Assembly (NCBI RefSeq): GCF_004683885.1
Contig: NZ_CP038440.1
Location: forward strand, 1,584,001 to 1,648,000
Direction of reading: 5' to 3'
Length of the DNA stretch: 64,000 nt
DNA from: Brevundimonas sp. MF30-B
GTDB taxonomy: Bacteria > Pseudomonadota > Alphaproteobacteria > Caulobacterales > Caulobacteraceae
Positions 1-8,607 of the stretch are shown in pieces (position 1 is the stretch's first letter; each line of letters starts with the position of its first letter). The position numbers were made by a program, and so were the translations under genes. Under the pieces are notes generated by a model. That model was given only the letters and a program-made list of their open reading frames with translations. It was not told the origin of the DNA and did no database searches.

Positions 1-186
1 GGGCAGATCCTGGTCACGCCCGACATGCTGGGCCTGTTCGACTGGACGCCCAAGTTCGTGCGCAAGTACGCTGACCTGCGCGGAGAGATCGATCGCGCGG
101 TCGCCGGCTACGCCGAAGACGTCAAGGCGCGCCGTTTTCCTGCCGAAGTCGAGACCTACTTCTCGAAAAAGCCGGTTTCGTCCTAA
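1..186 (+). CDS. panB: 3-methyl-2-oxobutanoate hydroxymethyltransferase, C-terminal end (partial)
   Basis: The open frame runs in from the left edge and stops at TAA 184-186, giving the last 61 residues. The segment [19 protein letters not shown] followed by a [11 protein letters not shown] stretch is the usual end of PanB (ketopantoate hydroxymethyltransferase). This enzyme adds a hydroxymethyl group to alpha-ketoisovalerate in pantothenate synthesis. The active site lies outside the window. The next pantothenate gene, panC, is not adjacent but about 41 kb away on the other strand, so the two are not co-transcribed here. Confidence 0.88.
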   Translation, partial: GQILVTPDMLGLFDWTPKFVRKYADLRGEIDRAVAGYAEDVKARRFPAEVETYFSKKPVSS

Positions 187-279
187 GCGCCGCGTTGCGG
201 GGACGCAGGCGACCTTCTAGGGTCCGGCCGGTTTTGGCGCCCCGTCGGGCGTCCATAGAGATTCTGGGGCGACGTTTCC

Positions 280-1032
280 GTGGTTGATGTCTTCGAACAG
301 GTCGAGGAGGAGCTTCGCTCCGAGCGCTTGAAGCGCCTGGCCCGGATCTGGCTGCCAGTTTTCGGCGGCGTCCTGCTTATCGCTCTGATCGCGGCCCTGT
401 CGTGGTGGGGCTGGCAAAGCTGGGAAACGTCCAAGGCCGACAAGGCCTCGGCCGCCTATGACCGCGGTGTCGAGCTGCTCGAGCAGGGCAACGCCGCCAG
501 CGCCCGCACGGCCTTCGAGGAAGCCGCCGACGTGGGCAACGGCGCCTATAGGGCCCTCGCTCTGATGCAGCAGGCCGGCATCGAGCTGAACGACAATCGG
601 CCCGCTCAGGCGGTGACCTTGTTCGACCAGGCCGCCGACGCCGTGCGCGACCCGATCATGGCCGACGCAGCCGCCCTGAAGGCCGCCTTTCTCGTGATGG
701 ACACCGATGCGTCGCTGGCCGACATCGAAGGTCGTCTGACGCCGCTGGCCGGCGATGGCCGGCCGTATCGGGCGTTCGCGCAAGAGGCGCTGGCCCTGGC
801 GCGGATCCAGCACGGTCAGATGCAGCCCGCCCGCGACGCGCTGGTTCAACTGCAGCTGGGTCAGGACGTGCCCGAGCAGGTCCGGCAACGCGCCCAGGCC
901 GCCATCGAGTCCATCGATTCCGGCACGGCCTCGGCCCTGGCAGGCATCGTCGCAGCCCAGGCAAGCCTGCCCGCTCCCCAAGCCCCCGCCGCCGACGCCC
1001 CCGGCGTTCCGCCGGCCCCGGCCAACCCGTAA
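280..1032 (+). CDS. YfgM-like tetratricopeptide membrane protein
   Basis: A 250-aa protein with a GTG start. It has a short cytoplasmic N-terminus (FEQVEEELRSERL), one membrane segment at about residues 24-46, then helical TPR-like repeats rich in Ala, Asp and Glu, and a Pro/Ala-rich tail. This layout fits the YfgM family (DUF2133), a SecYEG-associated periplasmic chaperone. It is followed after 23 bases by a BamB-type lipoprotein and then der, the same order as yfgM-bamB-der in enterobacteria, which supports the assignment. The family is inferred from architecture and synteny; TPR sequences are too degenerate to prove it by eye. Confidence 0.75.
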   Translation: MVDVFEQVEEELRSERLKRLARIWLPVFGGVLLIALIAALSWWGWQSWETSKADKASAAYDRGVELLEQGNAASARTAFEEAADVGNGAYRALALMQQAGIELNDNRPAQAVTLFDQAADAVRDPIMADAAALKAAFLVMDTDASLADIEGRLTPLAGDGRPYRAFAQEALALARIQHGQMQPARDALVQLQLGQDVPEQVRQRAQAAIESIDSGTASALAGIVAAQASLPAPQAPAADAPGVPPAPANP

Positions 1033-1055
1033 GTGACCATTCCAGGATGTCGTCG

Positions 1056-2483
1056 ATGAATCGCGTGCTCAAAGTCGCCCTGGTGTGCGGCGTCGCCCTG
1101 ACCGTCGCCTCGTGCGGGACGGTGCGTCGCGCCCTGCCGTTCGGCCTCGGCGGCTCCGACGCTCCGCAAGCGACCGCAAGCGAGGGTCAGCGCATCTCCA
1201 TTCTGGAGTTCGAACAGCAGCTGGCGCCGTCAGCCGCTCTGTCGGGCGCCGACTTCTTCCTGCCCGGGCCGCAGGCCGTGACTGCCTGGACGCAGCCCGG
1301 CGGCACTGCTGAAAATCTGACCGAACATGTCATCGCCGCCCCCGATTTCGCGGTGGCCTGGCGGAGAAACATCGGGGAGGGCGCGCGCCGGCCGGGTCGC
1401 GTGATGTCTCCGCCGGTCGCGGCGGACAACCGCATCTTCGTTCTGGACGGCGATTCGACCGTCACCGCCGTTGCGGCGGACACCGGCGCGGTTCTGTGGA
1501 AGGCCAGCGTCCTCCCCGATGGCTCGGAGCAGGGGGACCGCCTGCTGGGTCTGATACCGCGGGGCGGCTCCAGCCGCCTGACGGGAGGGTTCGGCGGCGG
1601 CGTGGCCGTGGGCGCAGGCCGCGTCTACGTCACCTCGGGTTATCGCACGGTGACCGCGCTGGACGCTGCCACCGGCGCGGAGGTTTGGCGTCAAAGCGTC
1701 GACGTGCCGATCCACAGCGCCCCGACCTTCGCCGGCGGGCGTGTCTTCGCGAGCGACATCGACAGCCAGCTGTTCGCTTTCAACGCATCGACGGGCGCTC
1801 AGGAGTGGCTTTACCGCGGCATCGCCGAGCCAGCCCGGATCATGCGCGCCTCCAGCGTGGCGGTCTCGGGCGAGACGGTCATCGCGCCGTTTTCGTCGGG
1901 CCAGGTGGTCGCCCTGCGCGCCCTGAACGGTCAGCCGGTCTGGGAGGAGGTGCTGTCACGCACCAGCCGGACCAGCGCCCTGTCGGAAATCCGCGATGTG
2001 GCCGGCCGTCCGGTCATCAGTCGAGGCGTCGTCTATGCCGTCAGCCATTCGGGCGTGATGCAGGCGATGGACCTTCGCTCGGGCAATCCCGCCTGGTCGT
2101 TGCCGGTCGCTGGCGTGAATGCGCCGCTGCCTGTCGGCGACGTCGTGTATGTGGTGTCCAAGGATGGTGAGTTGACCGTGGTCAACCGCGCCTCGGGCCA
2201 GGTCTACTGGACGCGCGACCTGAATGAGGGGCGCGTTCGTCGTGAGGGCGGCTTCCTCGGTTTCGGTCGTCGCACCGTGCGCCCCGAATGGTCAGGCCCT
2301 ATCCTGGCGTCCAACCGCCTGGTGCTGGTCAACTCGGACGGAGAGGCCGTGGCCTTCGATCCGAAGACGGGCGCCCAGCAGGCCAGTGTGCGTCTCGGCG
2401 CTGCCGCCTTCATCGCGCCGGCCGCCTATAACGGCGCGCTGTACATCCTCACCGACCGGGGTGAACTCGTCAGCCTGCGCTGA
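1056..2483 (+). CDS. bamB: outer membrane assembly lipoprotein BamB (PQQ-like beta-propeller)
   Basis: About 475 aa. A lipoprotein signal (MNRVLKVALVCGVALTVASC) puts the lipidated Cys at residue 20. The rest is a run of PQQ/WD-like blade repeats of the form V.ALDAATGAEVWR, LFAFNASTGAQEW, VVNRASGQVYW and AFDPKTGAQQ. BamB is the propeller lipoprotein of the BAM complex that inserts beta-barrels into the outer membrane. I prefer ATG 1056 because AGGA at 1044-1047 sits at proper ribosome-binding distance; ATG 1047 is the in-frame alternative and overlaps that motif. Its position between a YfgM-like gene and der is the conserved one. Confidence 0.88.
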   Translation: MNRVLKVALVCGVALTVASCGTVRRALPFGLGGSDAPQATASEGQRISILEFEQQLAPSAALSGADFFLPGPQAVTAWTQPGGTAENLTEHVIAAPDFAVAWRRNIGEGARRPGRVMSPPVAADNRIFVLDGDSTVTAVAADTGAVLWKASVLPDGSEQGDRLLGLIPRGGSSRLTGGFGGGVAVGAGRVYVTSGYRTVTALDAATGAEVWRQSVDVPIHSAPTFAGGRVFASDIDSQLFAFNASTGAQEWLYRGIAEPARIMRASSVAVSGETVIAPFSSGQVVALRALNGQPVWEEVLSRTSRTSALSEIRDVAGRPVISRGVVYAVSHSGVMQAMDLRSGNPAWSLPVAGVNAPLPVGDVVYVVSKDGELTVVNRASGQVYWTRDLNEGRVRREGGFLGFGRRTVRPEWSGPILASNRLVLVNSDGEAVAFDPKTGAQQASVRLGAAAFIAPAAYNGALYILTDRGELVSLR

Positions 2484-2503
2484 GGGGTCTATAGGCTGAC
2501 ATC

Positions 2504-4117
2504 ATGGCATTGAAGGTCGCCATTGTCGGCCGCCCAAACGTGGGCAAGTCGACGCTGTTCAATCGTCTCGTCGGCAAGCGCCTCGCGCTGGTCGATGATC
2601 GTCCGGGCGTGACTCGCGACCGGCGCTACGCCGACGGCAACATCGGCGATCTCGATCTGACGCTGATCGACACCGCCGGCTACGAGGACGTCACCGACGA
2701 AAGCCTTGAAGCCCGGATGCGCGAGCAGACCGAGGCGGCCATGGACGACGCCGAACTTATTCTATTCATGATGGATGCGCGCGAGGGCGTGACCTCGCTG
2801 GACCGCATCTTCGCCGAGCGGCTGCGCAAGGTTCAACACAAGCCCATCGTTCTGCTGGCCAACAAGTCGGAGAGCCGCGAATCGGGCGGCGGCGTGGGCG
2901 AGGCGCACGCCCTGGGCTTCGGCGAGCCCGTGGCCATCTCGGCCGAGCACGGCGAGGGCATGGCCGACCTGTACGCCGCCATAGTCGCGGCCTCGGCCGA
3001 CATCTTCGTCGAAGAGGTCGATGCGCCCGACAAGCCGATCCGCATCGCCATCATCGGCCGCCCCAATGCCGGCAAGTCGACCCTGGTCAACCGCCTGATC
3101 GGCGACGACCGCATGCTGACCGGCCCCGAAGCCGGCATCACGCGCGACTCCATCTCGGTCGACTGGGAATACGAGGGCCAGGCCATCCGTCTGGTCGACA
3201 CCGCCGGCATGCGCCGCAAGGCCCGCGTCAACGAGAAGCTGGAGAAGCTGTCGGTCGCCGACACCATCCGCGCCATCACCTTCGCCGAGGTCGTGGTCCT
3301 GGTCATGGACAAGGACGACGCCTTCGACACCCAGGACCTGCAGCTGGCCGACCTGGTCGAGCGCGAGGGTCGGGCGCTGGTTTATGTCGCCTCCAAATGG
3401 GACCTGGAAGAAGAGCCCCAGGCCCGCATGGCCGAGCTCAAGTCCCTGGCCGAACACAAGCTGCCGCAGCTGAAGGGCTCGCCCTTCGTCGCCCTGTCGT
3501 CGCATAGCGGTCGCGGCGTGGACCGGCTGATGCCGGCGATCCTGAAGGCGTATGCGACCTGGTCCGTGAAGGTGAAGACCAAGGACCTGAACACCTGGCT
3601 GGCCATGGCCACTCAGCGCCACCCGCCGCCCGCCGTGGACGGCAAGCGCGTGAAGCCGAAATACATGGCTCAGACCAAGGCCCGTCCGCCGACCTTCGTC
3701 CTGATGGCCAGCCGCGCCTCGGACATGCCGGAGCACTACAAGCGCTATCTGATCAACAGCCTGCGCGAGAGCTTCGATCTGCCCGGGACGCCGATGCGGC
3801 TGACCGTCAAGTCAGGCTCGGCCAACCCCTACGCCGAGGGCGGCGCCAAGTCGGGGCCAGAACGCTACAAGGGCGCCGCCAAGACTGCGCCGCGCAAGGT
3901 GCAGAAGGCCGAGAAGCTGTCGAACCTGCCGGGCAAGGCGCTGGAGCAGAAGAAGACTCGCAAGCACCAGCCCAAGATCGTCAGCGGCGTGAAGGCCTCT
4001 TCGTCCAAGAAGGCCGGGTCCAGCATCGCGGTCCAGAAGGGCGCCCGCGGCGGCGCCCGCCAGGTGTCACGCTCAGGCCGCATCCGCACCGGCCAGAAGG
4101 GCGGCGCCAAGCGCTGA
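2504..4117 (+). CDS. der: ribosome biogenesis GTPase Der (EngA)
   Basis: A 537-aa tandem GTPase. The first G domain has GRPNVGKST (residues 9-17) and a DTAGYE switch II. The second begins near residue 184 with GRPNAGKST and has DTAGMRRK. A KH-like domain with the FVLMASRASDMPEHYKRYL segment follows. Der acts in maturation of the 50S subunit. The protein is longer than the roughly 490-aa E. coli protein because of a basic C-terminal tail (about residues 445-537) rich in Lys, Arg, Gly and Ser, which is probably an unstructured RNA-binding extension. It starts 20 bases after bamB and is probably co-transcribed with it. Confidence 0.97.
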   Translation: MALKVAIVGRPNVGKSTLFNRLVGKRLALVDDRPGVTRDRRYADGNIGDLDLTLIDTAGYEDVTDESLEARMREQTEAAMDDAELILFMMDAREGVTSLDRIFAERLRKVQHKPIVLLANKSESRESGGGVGEAHALGFGEPVAISAEHGEGMADLYAAIVAASADIFVEEVDAPDKPIRIAIIGRPNAGKSTLVNRLIGDDRMLTGPEAGITRDSISVDWEYEGQAIRLVDTAGMRRKARVNEKLEKLSVADTIRAITFAEVVVLVMDKDDAFDTQDLQLADLVEREGRALVYVASKWDLEEEPQARMAELKSLAEHKLPQLKGSPFVALSSHSGRGVDRLMPAILKAYATWSVKVKTKDLNTWLAMATQRHPPPAVDGKRVKPKYMAQTKARPPTFVLMASRASDMPEHYKRYLINSLRESFDLPGTPMRLTVKSGSANPYAEGGAKSGPERYKGAAKTAPRKVQKAEKLSNLPGKALEQKKTRKHQPKIVSGVKASSSKKAGSSIAVQKGARGGARQVSRSGRIRTGQKGGAKR

Positions 4118-4135
4118 TCGGGAGGCGCGGGGACG

Positions 4136-5365
4136 ATGGTCACGTCAGACGCCCTCGCCGAAGACGGCGACCGCAGGCCTTCCATCAGCCTGGCTCGGCT
4201 TTTCCTGCTGTTTCTATCGTTCGGCTTGCTGGGCTTCGGCGGACCGGTGGCGCAGATCGCGCTCGTCCGAAGACGGCTGATCGAGCGCGAAGCCTGGATG
4301 CCTCCGGACCGCTTCGACCGCCTGCTGGCGGTGATGCAGGTCCTGCCGGGCCCCGAGGCGCACGAACTTTGCGTGCACATGGGCATTCGGGCGCGCGGGC
4401 GGTGGGGCGGTTTGGTGGCCGGCCTGGGCTTCATGGCGCCCGGCTTCGCGCTCATGATGGGCCTAGCCTGGTTCTATTTCGCGATTGCACTGGACATTCA
4501 GGGCGTCGCCTCGGCGCTTTTGGCGGTCCAGGCGGCCGTACTCGCGGTGATCGTTCGGGCAGGCTGGAAGATCGCGGGACATGTCCTGAACCGCTTGGGG
4601 CTGGCGCTCCTTGCGGTCGTCGCCCTGGGGTTGACGCTGGGGGGGGTGAGCTTCTGGCTGGTGCTGCCCGCCGCCGGCGCCGCCTGGGCGCTGACGCAAA
4701 GCGGCCGACTACGCGCCGGCCTTGGGCTCATGATGGCTGCGGGCGCGGTCGGCCTTGCCCTGGCCTGGCGTGACGGGGCCGCCGGTGGACACGCCAGAGC
4801 GCTGGTCGAGGCTGTCACAAGGCCGGGTTCGGAAGCGCTCGGCCTGCTGTTCCTGAGCGGGCTGAAGGTCGGACTTCTGACCTTTGGCGGAGCCTACACA
4901 GCCATCCCTGTTCTTCGCGGAGACGCCGAGCGAGGCGGTTGGCTGTCAGACGGGCAGTTCCTGGACAGCGTCGCCCTCGCGCAGGTGATTCCCGCACCGC
5001 TGATCATCTTCGCCACCTTCGTCGGCTATGCGGCGGGCGGACCTTGGGGCGGATTGGCGATGACGGCGGGCGTGTTCCTGCCGGCCTTCGCCTTCTCGAT
5101 GATCTTCTATGATCGACTGGAAGCCGTCGTGGATAACGCCCGACTGCACGCATTCCTGGACGGGGTGTTCGCCGGCGTCGCCGGCCTGATCGCGGCGACG
5201 GTCGTTCAACTGGGCTGGAGCCTGTGGATCGGCGAGCCTTCGGCGCGCGTCGTCCTGGCGATGGTGTTCCTGGCCTCTCTGGCGGCGGTCTGGGCGTGGC
5301 GCAGCGCCATGACCATACCTGCCGTGGTGATCGCGGCAGGTGTGTTAGGCGCTGCAGCGCTGTAG
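4136..5365 (+). CDS. chrA: chromate efflux transporter (ChrA, CHR family)
   Basis: A 409-aa polytopic membrane protein of the long, two-domain CHR type. Each half carries the family signature: FGGP plus PGPEAHELCVHMG in the N-half, and FGGAYTAIPVLR plus QVIPAPLIIFATFVGY in the C-half. Members export chromate or act as chromate/sulfate antiporters. That substrate is inferred from the family, since nothing nearby (no chrB regulator, no sulfate genes) confirms it. It starts 18 bases after der and ends 3 bases from the convergent SDR gene. Its presence directly behind the conserved yfgM-bamB-der block looks like a local addition. Confidence 0.9.
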   Translation: MVTSDALAEDGDRRPSISLARLFLLFLSFGLLGFGGPVAQIALVRRRLIEREAWMPPDRFDRLLAVMQVLPGPEAHELCVHMGIRARGRWGGLVAGLGFMAPGFALMMGLAWFYFAIALDIQGVASALLAVQAAVLAVIVRAGWKIAGHVLNRLGLALLAVVALGLTLGGVSFWLVLPAAGAAWALTQSGRLRAGLGLMMAAGAVGLALAWRDGAAGGHARALVEAVTRPGSEALGLLFLSGLKVGLLTFGGAYTAIPVLRGDAERGGWLSDGQFLDSVALAQVIPAPLIIFATFVGYAAGGPWGGLAMTAGVFLPAFAFSMIFYDRLEAVVDNARLHAFLDGVFAGVAGLIAATVVQLGWSLWIGEPSARVVLAMVFLASLAAVWAWRSAMTIPAVVIAAGVLGAAAL

Positions 5366-5368
5366 ACG

Positions 5369-6112
5369 TCAGCTTTGGGCGGTCCGCCATTCCGAAAAGC
5401 GGATCGTCAACGGCGGCTCGCGGTCGGCGCGCGCCAGCTCGACCACCAGGGGGCCGATTTCCGAGGGATGGGGCAGGGTCTCGGGATCTTCGCCGGGATA
5501 GGCCTGGGCGCGGAGCTGGGTCCGCATCCGGCCCGGATCGACGATCGACACGCGGATGGGCATGGACTCGGTTTCGTCGGCCCAGCACTTCATCAGCGTC
5601 TCGGCGCCGGCCTTGGTCGCCGCATAGGGCCCCCAGAAGGCGCGGGGAACCGACGTCAGGCTGGTGGTTAGATGAATGACGCGCGCCGCTTCCGAGGCTT
5701 TGAGCAGGGGCTCCAGAGAACGGATCAGGCGGTAGACGCTGGTCAGGTTGATCTTCTCGATCTTGGCGAAGCCGCGCGGATCGGCGTGGCTGACCGGCGT
5801 CAGGCCCTCGGCGCCCATGGTGGCCGCGGCCTGGACCCAGATGTCGAGCCGGCCGAACCGCTCGAACAGGGCGCCGCCCAGCCGATCGATGCCGCCGCCG
5901 TCCACCAGATCGAAGGGGATCAGCGTCGCGTGCTTGCCGGTGGTGGCGAAGATCTCGTCGTCCAGCTCTTCCAGCGCGCCCTGGGTGCGGGCGACCGCGA
6001 CGACGTGGGCGCCGGCTCGGGCCAGGGCCAGCGCGCTTTCGCGGCCAATGCCGCGCGAGGCGCCGACGACCAGGGCGATGCGTTCGGAGAGGGGGAGGGA
6101 TGCGTCCGTCAT
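5369..6112 (-). CDS. short-chain dehydrogenase/reductase
   Basis: A 247-aa classical SDR. The cofactor loop GASRGIG is at residues 17-23, with catalytic Ser151 in LTTS, Tyr163 and Lys167 in YAATK. The usual NAG structural motif reads AAA (residues 95-97), a modest deviation. An Arg after the second beta strand (VARTQ) suggests NADP(H) preference. The substrate cannot be told from sequence. In alphaproteobacteria related SDRs are often annotated as fatty-acid or YciK-type reductases. It is convergent with chrA and divergent from the Tat-exported protein. Confidence 0.88.
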   Translation of the reverse strand: MTDASLPLSERIALVVGASRGIGRESALALARAGAHVVAVARTQGALEELDDEIFATTGKHATLIPFDLVDGGGIDRLGGALFERFGRLDIWVQAAATMGAEGLTPVSHADPRGFAKIEKINLTSVYRLIRSLEPLLKASEAARVIHLTTSLTSVPRAFWGPYAATKAGAETLMKCWADETESMPIRVSIVDPGRMRTQLRAQAYPGEDPETLPHPSEIGPLVVELARADREPPLTIRFSEWRTAQS

Positions 6113-6232
6113 GGCGGCCTCTTAGCGGCTTGCGGCGGCGGCTCCAAGGTTCGCAAAAGCCTCACATCCCTGTCGCATCCGGATCACCGCCTTGTCGGAC
6201 AAGCCGCCAACCTGAACAGCCGTGAGACCGCC

Positions 6233-7642
6233 ATGCGCATGGATCGACGCAGCCTTCTGACCGCCGGCGCCGCGACCCTGGCGTTTGGCGGCTTGGGGCG
6301 CCGGGCGATGGCCCAGGCGATGGGCGGCGAGACCTATCTGAACGAGGTTGCGGGCTACGGCCCGCTGAGACCCGACCCGGCGGGCGTTCTGGATCTGCCG
6401 GACGGCTTCTCCTACCGCGTGATCTCGAGTCTGGGCCAGGTGATGGACGACGGCTTCCTGGTGCCCGGTCAGTTCGACGGGATGGGCTGCTTTCCGCTGG
6501 AGGGCGCGCGTGTCGCCCTCGTGCGCAATCACGAGCTGAAGCCGTCGTCGTCCAGTCACTGGAACCGCACGGCCTGGTCGGACGACGCCGGGCGCCTGCG
6601 GCGGCTGGACCCCGCAAAGGCCTATGGCCGCACCAGGGCCGGTCAGATCGTGCCCGGCGGGACGACCACCATCGTCTACGATCTGGAGACGGGTCAGACG
6701 GTGCGCCAACATTTGAGCCTGGTGGGCACCAGCACCAACTGCGCGGGCGGGGTGACGCCCTGGGGCAGTTGGCTGAGCTGCGAGGAGACCGAGGAGCGGC
6801 CGGGCACCGCCAATGTCGCCCAGAACCATGGCTATGTCTTCGAGGTCCCGGCGCGCGAGACGGGCCTGGTCGACCCCCAGCCTATCAAGGCCATGGGGCG
6901 GTTCGATCACGAGGCCGTCTGTTTCGACCCGGCGACCGGGATCGCCTATCTGACCGAGGACAAGGCCGACGGCCTGTTCTACCGTTTCATCCCGGCGGTT
7001 CGAGGCAAATTGCTGAAAGGCGGCAGGCTTCAGGCCCTGGCGCTTCGCGGCGCGCCCGGCGCGGATACGACCAACCACCAAACCCGGCTCTGGGACGTCG
7101 GTGACTGGCGAGAGGTCGAATGGATCGACCTGGACGAGATCGACAGCCCCAACGACGACCTGCGTTCGCGCGGCCGAGCGTCGGGCGCGGCCATCGTGGC
7201 GCGCGGCGAGGGCGTGGATTGGGGTGACGGCGAACTCTATCTGACCGCCACCTCGGGCGGTCCGATCAAGCGGGGACAGATCCTTCGCTATCAGCCGTCG
7301 GCGCACGAAGGCACGGATCGCGAGCCCGAGGCGCCGGGGCGGCTTCAGCTGTTTGTCGAAAGCGCCGACGAAAAGGTCATGAACATGGGCGACAACCTGA
7401 CCGTCGCACCCTGGGGGCATCTGATCGTGTGTGAGGACAACTACTCCGACGAAATCCGCAATCACCTGAAGGGTGTGTCGCCGGACGGCCGCGTCTATAC
7501 GCTGGCGCGCAACGCCACGGGGGCCAACTCCGAGTTCGCCGGGGCTTGCTTCTCACCGGACGGTTCGACGCTGTTCGTGAACTTCCAGCACCCGGGCCTG
7601 ACCTTCGCCATCACCGGGCCGTGGGATCGGGTTGAAGCCTGA
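6233..7642 (+). CDS. PhoX/DUF839 family protein, Tat-exported
   Basis: 469 aa from ATG 6233. The start is set by a clear twin-arginine signal peptide (DRRSLLTAG, then a hydrophobic stretch and an AMA-Q cleavage site near residue 27); an upstream in-frame extension only runs antisense through the SDR. The body matches the DUF839/PhoX propeller family: GMGCFPLEG, VRNHEL, GGTTTIVYD, CAGGVTPWGSWLSCEE, RFDHEAV, TEDKADG and a C-terminal NGANSEFAGACFSPDG-like block. PhoX enzymes are periplasmic Ca/Fe-dependent alkaline phosphatases. Many DUF839 proteins are uncharacterised, so phosphatase activity is probable rather than shown. It lies alone, downstream of no related gene. Confidence 0.85.
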   Translation: MRMDRRSLLTAGAATLAFGGLGRRAMAQAMGGETYLNEVAGYGPLRPDPAGVLDLPDGFSYRVISSLGQVMDDGFLVPGQFDGMGCFPLEGARVALVRNHELKPSSSSHWNRTAWSDDAGRLRRLDPAKAYGRTRAGQIVPGGTTTIVYDLETGQTVRQHLSLVGTSTNCAGGVTPWGSWLSCEETEERPGTANVAQNHGYVFEVPARETGLVDPQPIKAMGRFDHEAVCFDPATGIAYLTEDKADGLFYRFIPAVRGKLLKGGRLQALALRGAPGADTTNHQTRLWDVGDWREVEWIDLDEIDSPNDDLRSRGRASGAAIVARGEGVDWGDGELYLTATSGGPIKRGQILRYQPSAHEGTDREPEAPGRLQLFVESADEKVMNMGDNLTVAPWGHLIVCEDNYSDEIRNHLKGVSPDGRVYTLARNATGANSEFAGACFSPDGSTLFVNFQHPGLTFAITGPWDRVEA

Positions 7643-7650
7643 CACTGCCA

Positions 7651-7735
7651 AAGCCGCGAGGCTCCCCGAGCCGAGCATAGCGGCCGACACCCAGCCGTCG
7701 CTCAAGCCGCGAGGCTCCGCGAGCCGAGCATAGCG
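7651..7735. repeat. two direct copies of a 32-bp hairpin-forming repeat
   Basis: Copies at 7651-7682 and 7704-7735 (period 53) differ at one base. Each contains GGCTC-NNN-GAGCC, a short dyad that can fold, inside the frame AAGCCGCGA...GAGCATAGCG. They fill the intergenic space between the convergent PhoX-like and glycine-zipper genes. They resemble REP-type dispersed elements by size and placement. Neither copy is followed by a T-run on the plus strand, so they are not classical terminators. Confidence 0.6.
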
Positions 7736-7738
7736 ACC

Positions 7739-7777
7739 AAAAAAAGAGAAACCGCCGGAGGATTTCTCCACCGGCGG
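7739..7777 (-). terminator. intrinsic terminator of the glycine-zipper gene
   Basis: On the minus strand an 11-position stem with one A-A mismatch (CCGCCGG at one foot, CCGGCGG at the other, 7752-7777) with a 4-base loop is followed by TTTCTCTTTTTTT. It lies 38 bases past the stop of the 7815 gene. Confidence 0.8.
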
Positions 7778-7814
7778 CTCCCGTCACATCGTCGATCGAC
7801 AGGGGGGCTGATAA

Positions 7815-8453
7815 TTAATCGACGACGCGATAGCGGCCGTACTGGTCCGGGCAGGTCCGCACGTAGCGGGTGTCTGTCCGGCCGTCGGGAAGGCGGATGC
7901 GGCTTTCGGCCAAGCGGCAGCCGGACTGATCTTGCCAGCCGCCCGAGGGGTAGCCGGTGACCCCGGCGTAACGATCGTCATAGCCGTCATAGCGCCGCTC
8001 TTCGTAGCGCACAGGCGGCGGGCTGTAGGCACGGTCTTCGTACCGGTCGTAGCCGTAGTTCTGACCGTAGTAGTCATAGTCGCCGGCGCGATTGTCGTAG
8101 GCGCGGGTGTCGCAGTAGGCGGAACTGTTGTTGCGGCCGACGCTGCCGCCAACAACGGCGCCGAGCACGCCGCCCAGGACGCTGCCTTCGGTGCGACGAC
8201 CGCGGGCCGCCACTTGCGAACCGGCGACGGCGCCAAGCACGCCGCCGATCACAGCGCCGGCGCCTGTGCGGCCGTCGCGTTCACGCACGCACGGGTCGCC
8301 GTATCCGTAGCTGGACGAACCGTAGGACGACCCGTAGCCGTAAGGTTGGCTGTAGCCGTAGGACTGCGCCGAGGCGGGAGCGGCGGCGGCCAAGGCGGCG
8401 AGCGCGGCGGCGGCGACGGCGGCGTTGCGGGGCAGGTTGGCGATGAAAGACAT
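7815..8453 (-). CDS. secreted glycine-zipper protein, Tyr-rich
   Basis: 212 aa from ATG 8453, chosen because GGAAAGG lies 9-15 bases upstream and the protein then opens with a clean Sec signal peptide (alanine-rich core, cleavage after ASAQ near residue 30). The mature part has a Tyr/Gly/Ser-rich segment, then two glycine-zipper repeats of the form GAVIGGVLGAVAGSQVA and GSVLGGVLGAVVGGSVG, then a Tyr/Asp/Arg-rich region and a C-terminal DTRYVRTCPDQYGRYRVVD-type end. Such zipper proteins (17-kDa antigen-like) sit in or under the outer membrane. Function is unknown. Longer upstream in-frame starts exist but would bury the signal peptide. Confidence 0.85.
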   Translation of the reverse strand: MSFIANLPRNAAVAAAALAALAAAAPASAQSYGYSQPYGYGSSYGSSSYGYGDPCVRERDGRTGAGAVIGGVLGAVAGSQVAARGRRTEGSVLGGVLGAVVGGSVGRNNSSAYCDTRAYDNRAGDYDYYGQNYGYDRYEDRAYSPPPVRYEERRYDGYDDRYAGVTGYPSGGWQDQSGCRLAESRIRLPDGRTDTRYVRTCPDQYGRYRVVD

Positions 8454-8607
8454 CTGTTCAAATTCCTTTCCAGACCTGGCCGCAGAACGGTTCCGGCCCC
8501 CATCTGTTGCATCGAGGAATAGGCCTCCGAAGCTGAACAGGTTTTGAGCGGGCCGTTCATCTTCGTTCATGTTTCGCATCGCGCGGCTTTGGCCCTAAAG
8601 AGCCGCC

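Noticed and set aside
5672..6232. Upstream extension of the PhoX-like gene
   Set aside because: It runs antisense through the SDR; the twin-arginine signal begins at 6233.
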